From Eubacteriales bacterium (lineage in GTDB: Bacteria > Bacillota > Clostridia > Lachnospirales > Lachnospiraceae): DNA of 64,000 nt. Where the stretch lies: the NCBI GenBank assembly GCA_030526665.1, contig JAUNCI010000001.1, positions 157,935-221,934 on the forward strand, in the 5' to 3' direction. Made by a program: the position numbers and the translations under genes. The notes under the pieces are model-generated. The model did no database searches. It was not told where the DNA came from and saw nothing but the letters and a program-made list of their open reading frames with translations. Shown piece by piece: positions 15,837 through 25,200 of the stretch (its first letter is position 1; each line of letters starts with the position of its first letter).

Positions 15837-16109
15837 ATGAGTGATTTAAATTTAGGAAACACACAGTATTTTAAAGCAATACCGGATCAGGAATTTCAGG
15901 TTAAAGAAATTCTTGCGCATGTATATACAGCGATGGAGGAAAAAGGATACAATCCTGTCAATCAGATCGTTGGATATATTATGTCCGGAGATCCGACTTA
16001 TATTACCAGCCATAATGGTGCCAGAAGTATGATTATGAAAGTTGAACGAGATGAACTGGTAGAAGAACTTTTGAATGAATACATTCATAACAAAGCCTGG
16101 GAACGATAA
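15837..16109 (+). CDS. IreB-family regulatory phosphoprotein
   Basis: A 90-aa protein matching the IreB (UPF0297/YrzL) family, with MSDLNLGNTQYF at the start and the conserved GYNPVNQIVGYIMSGDPTYI block. In Enterococcus, IreB is phosphorylated by the PASTA kinase IreK on N-terminal threonines and affects cephalosporin resistance; Thr11 in NTQYF is the matching region. I chose the ATG at 15837 over the GTG at 15828 because AAAGGACG is then well spaced. The usual neighbour ruvX/yqgF is not between it and the DUF1292 gene. Confidence 0.93.
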   Translation: MSDLNLGNTQYFKAIPDQEFQVKEILAHVYTAMEEKGYNPVNQIVGYIMSGDPTYITSHNGARSMIMKVERDELVEELLNEYIHNKAWER

Positions 16110-16145
16110 AAAAAGAAAGGCACATTACGTACGGTACTTATAAGC

Positions 16146-16406
16146 ATGGAAAAAATTAAATTTTTAGCGGAAGATGGAACAACGGAAGAATTTTATGTCG
16201 AAGAGCAGACAAAAATTCGAGGAATCAGCTATTTGCTGGTATCAGATTCATTAGATGACGAAGCAACTGCATATATCATGAAGGACGTGTCAGAAGAGGA
16301 TAGTGTTGACGCCTGCTATGAGATGGTAGAGGATGAGGCGGAACTGAATGCGGTTTATAAAGTCTTTGAGCAGATGATGGATGAAGTGGATTTTGAAGTA
16401 GATTAA
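16146..16406 (+). CDS. DUF1292 family protein (YrzB-like)
   Basis: An 86-aa, strongly acidic protein of the DUF1292 family. It has the pattern of a small beta sandwich (KIKFLAEDGTTEEFYV, GISYLLVSDS, AYIMKDV) and an acidic C-terminal helix. Function is unknown. In most Firmicutes it forms an ireB-ruvX-DUF1292 group; here it follows ireB directly by 36 bp. The ribosome-binding site is weak. Confidence 0.85.
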   Translation: MEKIKFLAEDGTTEEFYVEEQTKIRGISYLLVSDSLDDEATAYIMKDVSEEDSVDACYEMVEDEAELNAVYKVFEQMMDEVDFEVD

Positions 16407-16531
16407 TGGGATCGTGTAATTGATATTTGAATGCAATGCCTGTAGAACGAGTTGAGAATACAGGTTAGTTTTGGTGCGATAAAAAAGTGCGCATCAGATA
16501 TTATTTACACTGCAGCATGGAGGTGCAGTAT

Positions 16532-18427
16532 TTGAATAACGAAAAAGGTAATAAAAGCCGAAATAGCAGAAACAGCGGCAACCATGGGAATCATGGAGGC
16601 TATTCAAGCCATGTGGGTTATGGTGGAAAAAATAGAAAAGATACAAAAAACAAAAAGAAAAAATTTCAGTTTAAATCTCAGAAAAAACTGGAGATAATTC
16701 CGGAAGAGAAAAGTGCAGTATCCGGATTGAGTGAGGTTTTAACAAAGAAACATTCCTCCTCAAAATCGCAGAAAAAACTGTCGAAATTGAAAATTATTCC
16801 ATTGGGTGGTTTGGAACAGATCGGAATGAATATCACCGCCTTTGAATATGAAGACAGTATTGTGGTAGTAGACTGTGGACTCGCATTCCCGGAAGACGAT
16901 ATGCTGGGAATTGACCTTGTTATTCCGGATGTAACATATCTGAAGGATAATATTGAAAAAGTAAAAGGGTTTGTGATTACTCACGGACATGAGGATCATA
17001 TCGGAGCGCTGCCATATATTTTAAAGGACATCAATGTACCGGTATACTCTACAAAGCTGACATTAGGACTGATTACAAATAAATTAAAAGAACATAATCT
17101 TGTAAATTCGACAAAACTTAAGGAAGTGAAACACGGACAGGTCATCAGCCTGGGTGCATTTTCTATTGAGTTTATCAAAACAAATCACAGTATTCAGGAT
17201 GCTTCCGCACTGGCAATTTATTCTCCGGTTGGAATCGTTGTGCATACCGGTGACTTTAAAGTCGATCATACACCGGTATTTGGAGATGCAATTGATCTTC
17301 AGAGATTTGCTGAAATCGGCAAAAAAGGTGTACTTGCATTAATGTGCGACAGTACAAATGCGGAAAGACCCGGTATTACGATGTCCGAACGTACGGTGGG
17401 CCGAGTATTTGACAACCTGTTCTCCGAGCATCGAAATGCGAGAATTATCATTGCAACATTTGCTTCTAATGTGGACCGTGTGCAGCAGATTATCAATACG
17501 GCGGATCGCTATGGAAGAAAGGTTGCGGTGGAAGGCCGCAGTATGGTCAATATTATTGGTGTTGCTCAGGAACTTGGCTATCTGAAAGTGCCGGACAATA
17601 CGTTAATTGAAATTGATCAGGTGAAAAATTATCCGGATGATAAAGTAGTACTGATTACAACCGGCAGTCAGGGTGAGTCAATGGCAGCCTTGTCCAGAAT
17701 GGCAGCCAGTATTCACAAAAAAATACAGATTAAACCGAATGATACGATTATTTTCAGCTCTCATCCGATTCCGGGAAATGAAAAGGCCGTTTCTAAGGTC
17801 ATCAATGAGTTGTATATGAAAGGTGCAAAGGTCATTTTCCAGGACGCACATGTGTCAGGACATGCCTGCCAGGAAGAAATCAAAATAATCTATTCTCTCG
17901 TACATCCGAAATATGCGATTCCGGTACATGGAGAATATCGTCATCTGATTGCACAGAAACAGATTGCAGAAAGCGTTGGAATACCGAAGGAAAATATTTT
18001 CATTTTGAAATCAGGAAATGTTTTGGAAATTGACGGTAAAGAAGCAATGGTGACAGGAACTGTACAATGCGGAAGCATTCTGGTAGATGGTCTTGGTGTC
18101 GGTGACGTTGGAAATATCGTACTTCGCGATCGTCAGAAACTTGCAGAAGATGGAATTATGATCGTAGTTATGACACTGGAACGTCATAGCAATGTTGTAT
18201 TATCCGGACCGGATATTGTTTCGCGTGGTTTCGTCTATGTAAGAGAATCGGAAGGACTTATGGAAGAAGCGCGTCAGGTGGTCGTAGAGGCATTGGATTC
18301 CTGCCTGGATAACAATATCACCGATTGGGGTAAAATTAAATCAACTGTTCGTGATGCATTGAGTGATTATGTATGGAAAAATACGAAGAGAAGTCCAATG
18401 ATTTTACCTATTATTATGGAGGCATAA
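16532..18427 (+). CDS. rnj: Ribonuclease J with a basic low-complexity N-terminal extension
   Basis: Metallo-beta-lactamase/beta-CASP ribonuclease with 5'-3' exo- and endonuclease activity, used in mRNA decay and rRNA maturation. The catalytic core starts near LKIIPLGGLEQIGMN and has the zinc motif THGHEDHIGALPYI, VHTGDFKVDHTP, the beta-CASP block and PVHGEYRHL. The first ~85 residues are an Asn/Gly/His/Lys-rich disordered tail, probably RNA-binding. I prefer the TTG at 16532, since GGAGGTG sits 7 bases upstream; the open frame begins at a GTG at 16487 with no ribosome site. That gives 631 aa. ylbF starts directly at its stop. Confidence 0.95.
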   Translation: MNNEKGNKSRNSRNSGNHGNHGGYSSHVGYGGKNRKDTKNKKKKFQFKSQKKLEIIPEEKSAVSGLSEVLTKKHSSSKSQKKLSKLKIIPLGGLEQIGMNITAFEYEDSIVVVDCGLAFPEDDMLGIDLVIPDVTYLKDNIEKVKGFVITHGHEDHIGALPYILKDINVPVYSTKLTLGLITNKLKEHNLVNSTKLKEVKHGQVISLGAFSIEFIKTNHSIQDASALAIYSPVGIVVHTGDFKVDHTPVFGDAIDLQRFAEIGKKGVLALMCDSTNAERPGITMSERTVGRVFDNLFSEHRNARIIIATFASNVDRVQQIINTADRYGRKVAVEGRSMVNIIGVAQELGYLKVPDNTLIEIDQVKNYPDDKVVLITTGSQGESMAALSRMAASIHKKIQIKPNDTIIFSSHPIPGNEKAVSKVINELYMKGAKVIFQDAHVSGHACQEEIKIIYSLVHPKYAIPVHGEYRHLIAQKQIAESVGIPKENIFILKSGNVLEIDGKEAMVTGTVQCGSILVDGLGVGDVGNIVLRDRQKLAEDGIMIVVMTLERHSNVVLSGPDIVSRGFVYVRESEGLMEEARQVVVEALDSCLDNNITDWGKIKSTVRDALSDYVWKNTKRSPMILPIIMEA

Positions 18428-18766
18428 ATGAACGAAATCGAAAAGTGTGTAGAAGAATTGATTCATTTAATCAAGACCAGTACTATTTATCAGGAGTACC
18501 GTTTTCAGGAAGATCGCCTTTTGGAAAATCCGGATCTTAGAGAGCGTATCGATCAGTATCGCAGTACAAACTTTGGTTTGCAGGGACAGGCGGATAAGGA
18601 TTCCCTTCTGGAAATATCGGATCGACTGGTAAAAGAATCCAGAGAATTGCGTAAAGATCCGCAGGCAAATGCCTATCTGGATTCAGAGCTTGCAATCTGC
18701 AAATTGATTCAGTCCATCTGCAACCGATTAAGTGAGGAAGTTGAAATTCGTATTCCGAATGTCTGA
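18428..18766 (+). CDS. YlbF/YmcA-family regulator
   Basis: A 112-aa, all-helical protein of the YlbF/YmcA family. In B. subtilis these proteins (with YaaT) form the Y-complex that directs RNase Y to maturation sites. The family pattern is visible in YRFQEDRLLENPDLRERI and ESRELRKDPQANAYLDSE. It begins at the base after the RNase J stop codon, so the two are co-translated. That neatly couples it to RNA decay, and RNase Y is also in this window at 59986. Whether it is the YlbF or YmcA type cannot be decided here. Confidence 0.85.
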   Translation: MNEIEKCVEELIHLIKTSTIYQEYRFQEDRLLENPDLRERIDQYRSTNFGLQGQADKDSLLEISDRLVKESRELRKDPQANAYLDSELAICKLIQSICNRLSEEVEIRIPNV

Positions 18767-18864
18767 AAAAGTAATATTCTCAAAAGGAATATTTAAACAG
18801 GAATCTTCGAAAATATTAATAAAATGAAAAAATATAGAATTTGTGTAGTTTGAAAGGAGCTTAT

Positions 18865-19269
18865 ATGTCTAGTACCAGAGATAAATTGGGAAGAATCGGT
18901 GTTGTTTTAGCCAGTAGTTTTTTCCGAATTGTTTTGTATGCATGTATTGTCGTAATGCTTTTTTGGGTAGGAAAAACATCATATAAATTTGGTCATGATA
19001 TTTTTAATCAGAAAGCAATGAGTCCGGGAGAAGGACAGGAAATTTCCGTTGTAATTAATGAGGGAACTTCTGTTTATCAAATCGGAAAAATTCTGGAGGA
19101 AAAAGGGCTGATTGAAGATGCAAAAGTATTTGTGATTCAGGAATTCTTTTCAAACTATCATAAGGAACTGAAACCGGGTACCTATATACTCAGTACAGCA
19201 TACACTCCAACACGAATGATGGGAATTATGGCCGGAGATGCCGATCAGGAAGGGGCGTCGAATACGTGA
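18865..19269 (+). CDS. Short MltG/YceG-like membrane protein lacking the catalytic domain
   Basis: A 134-aa protein with one transmembrane helix (about residues 12-35, FRIVLYACIVVMLFWVG) and an extracellular part resembling the N-terminal LysM-like stalk of MltG (ISVVINEGTSVYQIGKILEE, GLIEDAKVFV, LKPGTYILSTAYTPTRMM). The catalytic YceG domain, with its glutamate, is absent; full MltG is about 340 aa or more. In Bacillus, mltG (yrrL) stands in the same place before trmR. The reading frame ends in a GTGA overlap with trmR, which argues for a real short protein rather than decay. I chose the ATG at 18865 after AAAGGAGC; an upstream TTG is unlikely. Confidence 0.75.
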   Translation: MSSTRDKLGRIGVVLASSFFRIVLYACIVVMLFWVGKTSYKFGHDIFNQKAMSPGEGQEISVVINEGTSVYQIGKILEEKGLIEDAKVFVIQEFFSNYHKELKPGTYILSTAYTPTRMMGIMAGDADQEGASNT

Positions 19270-19925
19270 TTGTAAATGAACGAATGCGAACATTTATAAA
19301 TTCGATGGATCCGGGACATACGGAATTTTTGGAAGCGCTGGAAAAAGAGGCACTGAAAGCAAATGTTCCGATTATTCGCAGAGAAATGCAGAGCTTTTTG
19401 AAAATGTTTATGGCACTGCAGAAACCACAGAAAGTTCTGGAAGTTGGAACTGCAGTAGGATTTTCCTCTCTTTTGATGTGTGAATATGGACCTGAGGACC
19501 TGCAGCTTGTCACAATAGAAAATTACGAGGTGCGGATACCGATTGCAAAAGAAAATTTCAAAAAAGCAGGAAGAGAAAATCAAATCACATTGCTCGAAGG
19601 TGATGCGCAGCTGATATTGCAGGAACTGGAAGGTCCGTTTGATATGATATTTATGGATGCCGCAAAAGGGCAGTATATCCATTGGCTGAGGGATGTGCTT
19701 CGCTTATTACGTCCGGGCGGAGTATTGATTTCTGATAATGTTTTACAGGAGGGGGATCTGATTGAGTCCCATTATCTTGTGGAACGAAGAAATCGTACGA
19801 TTTATAAACGTATGAGAGAATATTTGTATGAACTGACACATCATCCGGAACTGGTAACCTCAATTATACCGCTGGGGGATGGAGTGACAGTGAGTGTAAA
19901 ACAGAAGAACAGGAGTTTATTATGA
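19266..19925 (+). CDS. trmR: tRNA 5-hydroxyuridine O-methyltransferase TrmR-like
   Basis: A 219-aa SAM-dependent O-methyltransferase of the caffeoyl-CoA-OMT family, with motif I VLEVGTAVGFSSLLM (about residue 60), the metal-site aspartates in MIFMDAAKGQY and SDNVL. TrmR methylates ho5U34 to mo5U34 in tRNA. The assignment rests on context: a U32 TrhP-type protein, which makes ho5U, overlaps it by 4 bp downstream, as in the B. subtilis yrrL-yrrM-yrrN-yrrO cluster. It starts with GTG overlapping the previous stop, with GGAAGGGG upstream. Confidence 0.88.
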   Translation: MIVNERMRTFINSMDPGHTEFLEALEKEALKANVPIIRREMQSFLKMFMALQKPQKVLEVGTAVGFSSLLMCEYGPEDLQLVTIENYEVRIPIAKENFKKAGRENQITLLEGDAQLILQELEGPFDMIFMDAAKGQYIHWLRDVLRLLRPGGVLISDNVLQEGDLIESHYLVERRNRTIYKRMREYLYELTHHPELVTSIIPLGDGVTVSVKQKNRSLL

Positions 19926-21148
19926 GAAAAACTGAATTGTTGGTTCCGGCTAGCAGCCTGGAAGTCCTGAAGATTGCAGTTATATTTGGAGCAGATGCCG
20001 TTTATATAGGAGGAGAAGCTTTTGGTCTTCGTGCAAAAGCTAAGAATTTCTCTCACGATGATATGGCAGAAGGAATTGCGTTTGCGCACGAACATGGTGT
20101 GAAAGTGTATGTTACCGTCAATATTTTGGCGCATAACCAGGATATGGAGGGAGTACGTCAGTATCTTGCGGAATTAAAAGAATTGAAACCGGATGCATTG
20201 CTGATTGCAGACCCGGGAATCTTTACATATGCAAGAGAAATTTGTCCGGAGATTGAATGTCATATCAGTACACAGGCAAATAACACAAATTACGAAACCT
20301 ATTTATTCTGGAACCGTCTTGGAGCGACCAGAGTGGTTGCGGCGAGAGAACTTTCTCTTCAGGAAATTCGTGAAATACGTGAAAAAATTCCGGAAGAAAT
20401 GGAAATTGAGGCCTTTGTTCATGGGGCAATGTGTATCTCTTATTCCGGAAGATGTCTGTTGAGTAATTATCTGGTGGGAAGAGATGCCAATCAGGGTGCA
20501 TGCACACATCCATGCAGATGGAAATACTCTATTGTAGAGGAAACAAGACCAAACGAATACATGCCTGTTTTTGAGAATGAAAGAGGGACATATATTTTTA
20601 ATTCAAAGGATCTGTGCATGGTAGAGCATATTGATGATCTTATCAGCAGCGGCGTTGACAGTCTGAAAATCGAAGGCAGAATGAAAACAGCGCTGTACGT
20701 AGCAACTGTGGCACGTACATATCGAAAAGCAATTGATGATTATCTGGAGGATCCGGAGAAATATAAGAAAAATATGCCATGGTACCTGGAGCAGATTTCA
20801 AATTGTACCTATCGTCAGTTTACAACGGGATTCTTCTATGGAAAACCGGATCATGATTCGCAGATCTATGACAGCAATACGTATATTAAGGAATACACTT
20901 ATCTGGGATATGTGGAATCGGTAACAGAAGAAGGATATGCACAGATTACCCAGAGAAATAAATTTGTTGTCGGTGAAGAAATCGAGATTATGAAGCCGGA
21001 TGGCAGAAATGTATCTGTTACGGTTAAAGCAATTTATGATGAAGAGGGCAATTCTGTTGAAAGTGCTCCGCATCCACAGCAAAAACTGTATGTGGATCTC
21101 GGTGAAGAAGTTCAGGTATATGATATCTTACGCAGAAGTGAAGCATAA
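19922..21148 (+). CDS. U32-family protein, tRNA U34 hydroxylation (TrhP type)
   Basis: A 408-aa member of the U32 'peptidase' family. Characterised members YegQ/TrhP hydroxylate U34 of tRNA using prephenate. The family signature EAFVHGAMCISYSGRCLLSN (about residue 162) with its cysteines is present, and ACTHPCRWKY and SLKIEGRMK follow. B. subtilis uses two such proteins (TrhP1/TrhP2); only one is here, and at this length it corresponds to the YegQ/YrrO form. Its ATG overlaps the trmR stop, a tight functional pair. A terminator follows. Confidence 0.9.
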   Translation: MRKTELLVPASSLEVLKIAVIFGADAVYIGGEAFGLRAKAKNFSHDDMAEGIAFAHEHGVKVYVTVNILAHNQDMEGVRQYLAELKELKPDALLIADPGIFTYAREICPEIECHISTQANNTNYETYLFWNRLGATRVVAARELSLQEIREIREKIPEEMEIEAFVHGAMCISYSGRCLLSNYLVGRDANQGACTHPCRWKYSIVEETRPNEYMPVFENERGTYIFNSKDLCMVEHIDDLISSGVDSLKIEGRMKTALYVATVARTYRKAIDDYLEDPEKYKKNMPWYLEQISNCTYRQFTTGFFYGKPDHDSQIYDSNTYIKEYTYLGYVESVTEEGYAQITQRNKFVVGEEIEIMKPDGRNVSVTVKAIYDEEGNSVESAPHPQQKLYVDLGEEVQVYDILRRSEA

Positions 21149-21165
21149 GAGGAAAAAAGAAAACC

Positions 21166-21197
21166 AAAGTGTCCGGAAAAATCCGGGCACTTTTTTT
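21166..21197 (+). terminator. Terminator after the U32 gene
   Basis: A 12-bp stem, AAAGTGTCCGGA with TCCGGGCACTTT (one wobble), with a loop of A residues and seven T. It ends the ylbF/trmR region transcript. Confidence 0.9.
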
Positions 21198-21322
21198 ATA
21201 TCCAAGGAAACTGTGTGCGTTCGGATTTCGGACAGCCCCGTTACTTGTATTTTTTTGTAAAATATGGCAATATAATATATGCAACTATGATGCGTGATTT
21301 ATGTCTTGGAGGGATTATATAC

Positions 21323-22252
21323 ATGAAAGTATTAAATTTTGGTTCTTTAAATGTAGATTATGTCTATCAGATGAGAAGCATCCTGCAGCCGGGGGAAACA
21401 CAGGCATCCTACAGCAGAAATGTTTACTGCGGCGGAAAGGGACTGAACCAATCAATTGCTCTGGCAAAAGCAGGAGTACCTGTTTATCACGCAGGGTTAA
21501 TCGGAGAAGGCGGAGAAATATTACTTGATGCCTGCAAAGAAAGCGGCGTAAATGCCGAATATATAAAAAAAATAGACGGACCATGTGGCCATACGATTAT
21601 TCAGGTTGATCAAAATGGTCAAAATTGTATTCTTTTGTATGGCGGTGCAAATAGAATGCTGACAGAAGAATATATAGATGAAGTACTTTCGCATTTTGAA
21701 AAAGGGGATATACTTCTTCTACAGAATGAAGTAAACCTTCTGCATCGAATAATTGAGAAAGCATTTGAAAAGGGGATGAAGATTATTTTAAATCCATCGC
21801 CTTTTGACGATGCCTTGGAAAAATGTGATTTGACAAAAATCAACCTGTTTCTTGTAAACGAAATAGAAGGAAGTCAGATTACAGGTGGAGAAACAAAGCC
21901 GGAAGTGATTCTGACAAAGATAAAAGAACTATATCCGGATGCATCCATCGTACTGACACTGGGGGGAGACGGCTCTGTTTACCAGGATAAGACGGGGATA
22001 TATCACCAGGGAATCTACAAAGTAAAAGCGGTAGATACCACAGCAGCCGGAGACACGTTTACAGGATATTTTATTGCTTCGATTTTAGAAAATATGCCGG
22101 TACAGGAAGGGTTAAAACTGGCGGCGAAGGCGTCGGCGATTGCAGTATCCAGACCCGGAGCTACCGCATCGATTCCGCTTCGCGAAGAAGTTGAAAAAGG
22201 GGAGACTTATTTTGGAAAAAAAGATTGCACAGAGACTGAAGGGACAATTTGA
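21323..22252 (+). CDS. PfkB-family sugar kinase (ribokinase-like)
   Basis: A 309-aa carbohydrate kinase. The N-terminal LNFGSLNVDYVYQM, the glycine pair GGKGLNQSIALAKAG (about residue 38) and the C-terminal catalytic DTTAAGDTFTGYF with its Asp are standard PfkB motifs. The overall pattern is closest to ribokinase, but the substrate cannot be fixed. The start ATG at 21323 follows CTTGGAGGG; the longer frame is upstream read-through. Its 3' end overlaps the next gene by about 40 bp, so it is co-translated with the DUF5717-like module, an odd partnership. Confidence 0.9.
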   Translation: MKVLNFGSLNVDYVYQMRSILQPGETQASYSRNVYCGGKGLNQSIALAKAGVPVYHAGLIGEGGEILLDACKESGVNAEYIKKIDGPCGHTIIQVDQNGQNCILLYGGANRMLTEEYIDEVLSHFEKGDILLLQNEVNLLHRIIEKAFEKGMKIILNPSPFDDALEKCDLTKINLFLVNEIEGSQITGGETKPEVILTKIKELYPDASIVLTLGGDGSVYQDKTGIYHQGIYKVKAVDTTAAGDTFTGYFIASILENMPVQEGLKLAAKASAIAVSRPGATASIPLREEVEKGETYFGKKDCTETEGTI

Positions 22253-25200
22253 ATATCAACAGCCGGAGCTTTTGTATTCACAGAAAAAACTTCGACAGGT
22301 TTTGAAGGCAGACGAAACATATGCCGGTGAAGTATATATAGGGACGGAAGAAAATCGTAAACTTCGTGGCTATGTGAAATCAACCAACGTAAGAATTCAG
22401 CCTGAAATTGAAAGCTTCACAGGGACAACAGTTAAAATTCCATATACCGTAAATATGAATGGATTGACTTCCGGAGAAAATGTAAAAGGATATTTTTGCT
22501 TTATTACAAATATCGGAGAGCACAGATTACCTTTTGAGTTTGAAGTAGAACAGGAAGATCTTTTGAACGAATCCGGTGAAAAAATGACCCTCGAAGAATT
22601 TGGCAGACTGGCCAAGGAGAATTTTCGAGAAGCCTATCGTTTGTTTACAAATGATCGATTTTCGGGAATTCTGGATGAGAAATCTTCGATTGGGTGGACT
22701 ACATATCTGGGAATGACAAAACAGCCGGTAACTTATCAGCATCTGGAAGAGTATCTGATTGCTTCCGGATTAAAAAGTGCGGTTTCTATTTCACTTCCGG
22801 ATGAAAAACTTGAATTTTTTGATATAAAAGACAGCGTACAGGAAAGCTTTGCCGTTAAAAGAAGCGGATGGGGACATCTGCGTATGGAAGTGGAAACCAA
22901 GGGGACTTTTCTGGAGGTTTCAAAACACGTGGTTACGGATGAAGATTTTATCGGAAGTACCTACCGGGGAACTTTCATTATTCGAAAAGAAAAACTTGGA
23001 AAAGGCAAGCAGTATGGAGAAATCACACTGAGGACACCATACCAGAAATTAAGAATCATCGTAACTGCATCTACGGAGTCTGATCTGGGAATTAACCGGG
23101 TTTTGATGGAGAAAAAATATAAGCTTGCGCTTGTAAAAGATTATCTGGACTATCGTTTGGGTAAACTTGACAAATCGGCATGGACTTCCAGCGGACAGTT
23201 TGAATTGAATCAGTTAAAAGAAACCGGATTTGATTATCCGGAATATCAGTTATATAGAGCCTATTTGCTGCATTGTCAGGAAAACGATGACGAAGCACGA
23301 CAAATTCTGACACGCTATATGGACAGACAGTACTCCAAAGATGATCTGGAAATGGCAGGATTTTATCTGTATGTTTGTATGGAAACAGGTTTGTACAAAA
23401 ATAAAGAAAATGCAATTGAGAAAATTCGCGGATTTTTCCGAAGAAAAAATGACAGCTTTATTTTGTTTTGGATTTTGCTTCAGAGCGATTCGGCAATGAA
23501 AGACTATCCAACAGCTGCATTATTTACAATGGAAGAATTATTTGACAAAGGATGCCGCAGTCCGCTTCTGTATCAGGAAGCCTGGGCACGCATCAGCAGT
23601 GAAATTTCACTGTTTCATAAATTAACACCATTTTGGGTGCAGATTTTTCTGTTTGCAGCGAAACACGACCTGATTTCCGAAGAACTTGCTATGCGTGCTG
23701 CTTATTTATCCGGATACGAAAAAGAATTCAGTGAAAGCACCTATGCATTGCTATGCTATCTGGCAGATCATTTTTCAACGGATGACATACTGGAAGCAAT
23801 CTGCAAATATATTACAAAGGGAAATCCGAGAGAAAAAAGACATTTCCGCTGGTTTGCGAAAGCAATTCAGCTTGGACTTCGTCTAACCGGACTTTATGAA
23901 AATTACATCGAGACAATGGATACTTCTTATCAAAAAGAATTGCCAAAGGCATTGCTTTTATATTTTACATACAATAATCGTTCTCTGGGCGATTCCAAAA
24001 AGGCATTTATCTATGCATGTGTCATTGCCAATAAACAGAAGGATCCTGAAAATTACGAAAACTATTATCCGGCAATTAAAAATTTCGCCAATAATAAATT
24101 GGCAGAAGGCTGCATGGACGAAAACTATGCGGTGATCTATCAGGATGTTTTTGAAAAAGCAGAGAATAAAGAAACTGCAGATGCCTTGGCGTCCTGTATG
24201 TTTGTGTATCGCCTGTACTGTGAAGATGACAAGATTCGCTCTGTTATCGTACGCCATGGCCAGATGAGTGATGAGGAAGTTTATCCGTGTGTGCGCGGCG
24301 TTGCCTATCCGAGAATATATACGGATGATGCACAAATTCTGTTTCAGGATGAGAAGCAGAGGCGTTACGTAAAAACGGTTTCCTACAATTCCACAAAACT
24401 TATGGATGAACGAAAAATGTATCATTCGGTATTGGAACAGGGGATCTCTGATATCGGTGTCCTTCTGCATTATGCAGAGCATTCGGTAATTCAAAAAGAT
24501 AACCTGAAATACTATCTGCAAATTGCACAGAGACCGGAGTTTTCTGATGAATTTCGTTTGAAAAAGAAAAAAGAAATCCTGAATTATTACCTGAAACAGG
24601 ATGTGAGCGATGAAGTTGCGGAAGAACTGAAAAGTCTTGATTTGGAATCCTATGCAGGGGTTGATAAAAACGCATTGATTCAGATTTTGACTAACGCAGA
24701 AATGTATGATGAAGCGTTAGATCTTTTGAAAAATTATGGAACAGAGAGTGTACAGACATCTCTGCTTATGAAAGTTTTAAATAATGCACTGAAAAAGGAA
24801 GAGCACGAGGAGGATTCACACCTTGTGGCATTAGCGGCAGGATTACTCCGAAAAGATATCTATAACAAAAATACATTGCGTTATCTGACTGCGCATGAGA
24901 CCGGGACAATTGAAGATCTGATCCTGATCTGGAAAAAAGATAATGAAAATGGTATTGATACCGCGGCGTTGGAAGAAAAAATTCTGGCTTTGCTGATTTT
25001 TACCAACGATTATAGAAAAGACGGTGAAAATGTGTTTGCATCCTATGTGAAGCATATTCAAAATATTGTCATTGCTTCCGGATATTTGACGCATATTTGT
25101 TATGGTATCTTTGTAAAAGAATATCCGATGGATGAGTTTATCAAAAAACAGCTTCTCATTGCGTATAATGAGGACTGGAAGGTAGACAAAATTTGCCATT

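Noticed and set aside
18865-19269. A frameshifted pseudogene of mltG
   Set aside because: No catalytic-domain remnant follows in any frame before trmR, and the stop codon overlaps the trmR start in a typical coupled junction.
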